Assembly (NCBI GenBank): GCA_022376925.1
Contig: JAIOJX010000006.1
Coordinates: 58,303,394-58,367,393 of the forward strand
Length of the DNA: 64,000 nt
Direction: 5' to 3'
Source: Tragulus kanchil
Lineage: Eukaryota; Chordata; Mammalia; Artiodactyla; Tragulidae
This document shows, piece after piece, positions 60,994 through 64,000 of the stretch. Both the position numbers and the translations under genes were made by a program. The notes beneath the pieces were generated by a model. That model was not told where the DNA came from. It did not search any database and worked only from the letters and a program-made list of their open reading frames with translations. Within the stretch, counting starts at the first letter, position 1, and every line of letters starts with the position of its first letter.

Positions 60994-61942
60994 CATATGT
61001 TGACATTTTGACCTCTGGTTCCTCTCCCTTTTTATATTGGTTATGTCATATATAGCCTATATGTTATTTTATGAATCTTCTATGACCATTTTTTGGAGAG
61101 GGTTTTTTTTTTCTTTCTGTCATAAATGGGTTTTGAATTTTGTCAAAAGCTATTCCTACATCTGTTGAGATGATCATATGTTTTCCATTCTTTAACGTTA
61201 ATGTGGTGTATAACATTGGTTGATTTGTTTATAGTGAAGAATCCTTGCTTTCCTGGGGTAAATCCCTCCTGATCATGGTGTATGATTCTCTTGATGTGTT
61301 ATTGGATTAAGTTTGTGAGTATTTTGTTAAGGATTTTTATGTCTATGCTCATAAGTGAAAGTGGCCTGTAATTTCCTTTTGTGTGATATCTTTATGTGCT
61401 TTTGATAACAGGATGATGGTGGCACCATGGAACGTGCTTGGAAGTGTTCGTCATCTGCAATTTTTAAAAAGAGTTTGAGGATAAGTGTTAGCTCTTCTCT
61501 CAGTATTTGATAGAATTTGCCTGTGATGCCATCTGGTCCAAGACTTTTGTTTATTGGGATATTTTAATCACCGTTTAAATTTCAGTGTTTGTGATTTGTA
61601 TTTTCATATTTTCTATTTCTTCCTTTATCAGTTGGAAGGTTGTTTTCTAAGTATTTGTTCATTACTTTCAGGCTGTCCATTTTATTGGTATATGGTTTCT
61701 TGTAGTAGTCTCTTATGATCTTTTATCTCTGCAGTGTCAGTTCTAACTTTTTTTTTTCATTTATATTTTATTGATTTCATTCCTCTACTTTTTTCCTCCT
61801 GATCTGTCTGTCTGTCTAAAGGTTTATCAACTTTGTTTATCTTCACAAAGAACCAGCTTTTAGTTTAATTGATCTTTACTACTGCTTCTTTCATTTCTTT
61901 GTTATTTATTTCTAGTCTGATCTTTATGATTTTCTTGCTTCT
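60994..61942 (-). mobile_element. BovB remainder, then resumption of the old antisense L1
   Basis: 60994-61030 is BovB; from about 61031 the L1 ORF2 reading resumes where it stopped at 49370 ('ATAAATGGGTTTTGAATTTT' near 61123). It ends at the mariner at 61945. Part of it (from 61438) is copied at 62522-63028. Confidence 0.8.
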
Positions 61943-63605
61943 GTTAGTTTGGTGCAAATGTAATATCAGTTTCTGAATTGTTGAAATTTGCCATTTCATA
62001 TTTGATTGTAATCTTAAAAAGTATGGTTATGTTATATATCATTTTAATGAACATTTTTCACTGTATGGGTTTTTCTGGCTTATGATGTATTATTTGCTGT
62101 TTCCTTTATACCTATTCTAGATTATGGAAATGATGTTAGACAAAAAAAAAACAAAAACAAATTAGAGCTATTTTCTTATTCAAGTTCAAAATGAGTCATA
62201 AAACAGCAGAAACATCTCACAACATCAGCAACACACTTGACCCAGGAACTTCTAATGAATTTACAATACAATCTTGGTTCAAGCAGTTTTGCAAAGCAGA
62301 TGAGAACCTTGATAGCATAGTATGCCCATTGGAAGTTGACAACAACAAATTGAGAGCCTTTACTGAGGCTGCTCCTCTTCCTGCTACAAAAGAAATTGCC
62401 AAAGAACTCAGTGCCAGCCATTCTGTGGTCTTTCAGCATTTGAAACAAATTGGAAAGGTCAAGATGCTCAGTAACAGTGCCTCATGAGCTGACTAGAAAT
62501 CCAAAAATACAAAAAAATGTTTTGGAAGTGTTCGTCATCTGCAATTTTTAAAAAGAGTTTGAGGATAAGTGTTAGCTCTTCTCTCAGTATTTGATAGAAT
62601 TTGCCTGTGATGCCATCTGGTCCAAGACTTTTGTTTATTGGGATATTTTAATCACCGTTTAAATTTCAGTGTTTGTGATTTGTATTTTCATATTTTCTAT
62701 TTCTTCCTTTATCAGTTGGAAGGTTGTTTTCTAAGTATTTGTTCATTACTTTCAGGCTGTCCATTTTATTGGTATATGGTTTCTTGTAGTAGTCTCTTAT
62801 GATCTTTTATCTCTGCAGTGTCAGTTCTAACTTTTTTTTTTCATTTATATTTTATTGATTTCATTCCTCTACTTTTTTCCTCCTGATCTGTCTGTCTGTC
62901 TAAAGGTTTATCAACTTTGTTTATCTTCACAAAGAACCAGCTTTTAGTTTAATTGATCTTTACTACTGCTTCTTTCATTTCTTTGTTATTTATTTCTAGT
63001 CTGATCTTTATGATTTTCTTGCTTCTGTTAGTTTGGTGCAAATGTAATATCAGTTTCTGAATTGTTGAAATTTGCCATTTCATATTTGATTGTAATCTTA
63101 AAAAGTATGGTTATGTTATATATCATTTTAATGAACATTTTTCACTGTATGGGTTTTTCTGGCTTATGATGTATTATTTGCTGTTTCCTTTATACCTATT
63201 CTAGATTATGGAAATGATGTTAGACAAAAAAAAAACAAAAACAAATTAGAGCTATTTTCTTATTCAAGTTCAAAATGAGTCATAAAACAGCAGAAACATC
63301 TCACAACATCAGCAACACACTTGACCCAGGAACTTCTAATGAATTTACAATACAATCTTGGTTCAAGCAGTTTTGCAAAGCAGATGAGAACCTTGATAGC
63401 ATAGTATGCCCATTGGAAGTTGACAACAACAAATTGAGAGCCTTTACTGAGGCTGCTCCTCTTCCTGCTACAAAAGAAATTGCCAAAGAACTCAGTGCCA
63501 GCCATTCTGTGGTCTTTCAGCATTTGAAACAAATTGGAAAGGTCAAGATGCTCAGTAACAGTGCCTCATGAGCTGACTAGAAATCCAAAAATACAAAAAA
63601 ATGTT
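61438..63605. repeat. Tandem duplication T (period 1084)
   Basis: Copy 1 is 61438-62521 and copy 2 is 62522-63605. The junction joins sequences with partial similarity around GAAGTGT/TCATCT. It spans the L1/mariner border. Confidence 0.95.
63275..63571 (+). pseudogene. Mariner transposase DNA-binding domain
   Basis: 98 codons with 'MSHKTAETSHNISNTL', 'WFKQFCKADENLD' and the second helix-turn-helix 'IAKELSASHSVVFQHLKQI'. In relatives a GRPS-type linker joins the two HTH units; here it is lost through an apparent short deletion. The same stretch at 62191-62487 is the duplicated copy. Confidence 0.85.
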
Positions 63606-63639
63606 TTGAAGTGTCATCTTTTTTTTTTTTTGATTCTGT

Positions 63640-64000
63640 GCAAAAACAATGAACCTATTCTTGGTTGGATTATGATGCACAATGAAAAGTGGATTTTGTA
63701 CAACAACTTATGATAATTAGCTCAGTGGCTGGACCAAAAAGATGCTCCAAAGCACTTCCCAAAAGAAAAGTTGCTCCATAAAAAGGTTTTGGTCACTGTT
63801 TTGTAGTCTGATATTGGTCTGATCCACACAGCTTTCTGAGTCTCAGGGAAATCACTACATCTGAGAAGTATGCTCAGTAAATAGATGAGATACACTGAAA
63901 CCTGTAATGCTTGCAGCTGGCATTGGTCAACAGAATAGGCCCAGTTCTTCTCCATGACAATGCCTGACTGTATATCACACAACCAATGCTTCAAAAGTTG
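63640..64000 (+). pseudogene. Mariner transposase catalytic region
   Basis: Three-frame remnants: 'NEKWILYNN' at 63681, 'QWLDQKDAPKHFPK' near 63725 and 'LLHDNA' near 63946. The first Asp of the D,D34D triad (usually CDEKW) is Asn here (AAT 63681-63683); the second Asp is kept. Several stops and frame changes. Confidence 0.8.

Larger units (their letters stand above)
63029..64000 (+). mobile_element. Mariner-family DNA transposon (Hsmar2-like), truncated by window end
   Basis: Starts after a TA at the terminal repeat 'GTTTGGTGCAAATGTAAT' (63031; first copy 61947). About 245 bases on, the transposase N-terminal helix-turn-helix region is open for 98 codons, then the catalytic region follows. 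The 5' part is doubled by duplication T. Multiple stops; no active transposase. The 3' terminal repeat lies outside the window. Confidence 0.85.

Noticed and set aside
62191..62487. Two separate mariner genes
   Set aside because: The copies at 62191 and 63275 are the same sequence shifted by 1084 bases, within duplication T.

Overview
The window is ruminant nuclear DNA, most likely from a bovid. It is crowded with repeats found together only in that lineage: BovB LINEs with their 3' tails, Bov-tA SINEs, CHR-type tRNA-Glu SINEs, a young ruminant L1 and a mammalian mariner. I see no prokaryotic gene, CRISPR array or operon. The only likely host coding sequence is one short exon at 73-169, flanked by splice sites. 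It reads like the conserved region of a CWF19-like splicing factor (CWF19L2 is my best guess). The remainder is best read as intron or intergenic DNA.

Layout: 1-3170, exon, then a CHR SINE and antisense BovB. 3185-8070, L1 fragments and unassigned AT-rich DNA. 8085-8525, an LTR-like block. 8560-17135, a degenerate, roughly full-length sense BovB holding a small L1 3' end. 17150-24027, a sense L1 ORF2 remnant interrupted by a BovB 3' end and by a 1.25 kb solo LTR with an ORF in U3. 24028-32140, a second old sense L1. 32150-38700, antisense L1 with Bov-tA, BovB and CHR insertions. 38700-44860, old L1 5' sequence, SINEs and the longest stretches free of recognisable repeats. 44866-61942, an old antisense L1 that received a BovB, which in turn received a nearly full-length young L1 (51591-60993). 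61947-64000, a degenerate mariner running off the window.

The dominant unexplained structure is a series of 20 head-to-tail direct duplications, each with a period of about 1.04-1.20 kb. They cut across every element type and even the exon. Copies are nearly identical although the underlying elements differ greatly in age. Many junctions carry short tracts that read like deletion-rich versions of the true flanks. The simplest explanation is an assembly fault (overlapping ends joined without being merged), which would inflate the window by about 22 kb. A real burst of microhomology-driven duplication is the alternative. Element lengths given here should be corrected for these duplications. All family names rest on recognition by eye; no database search was run.
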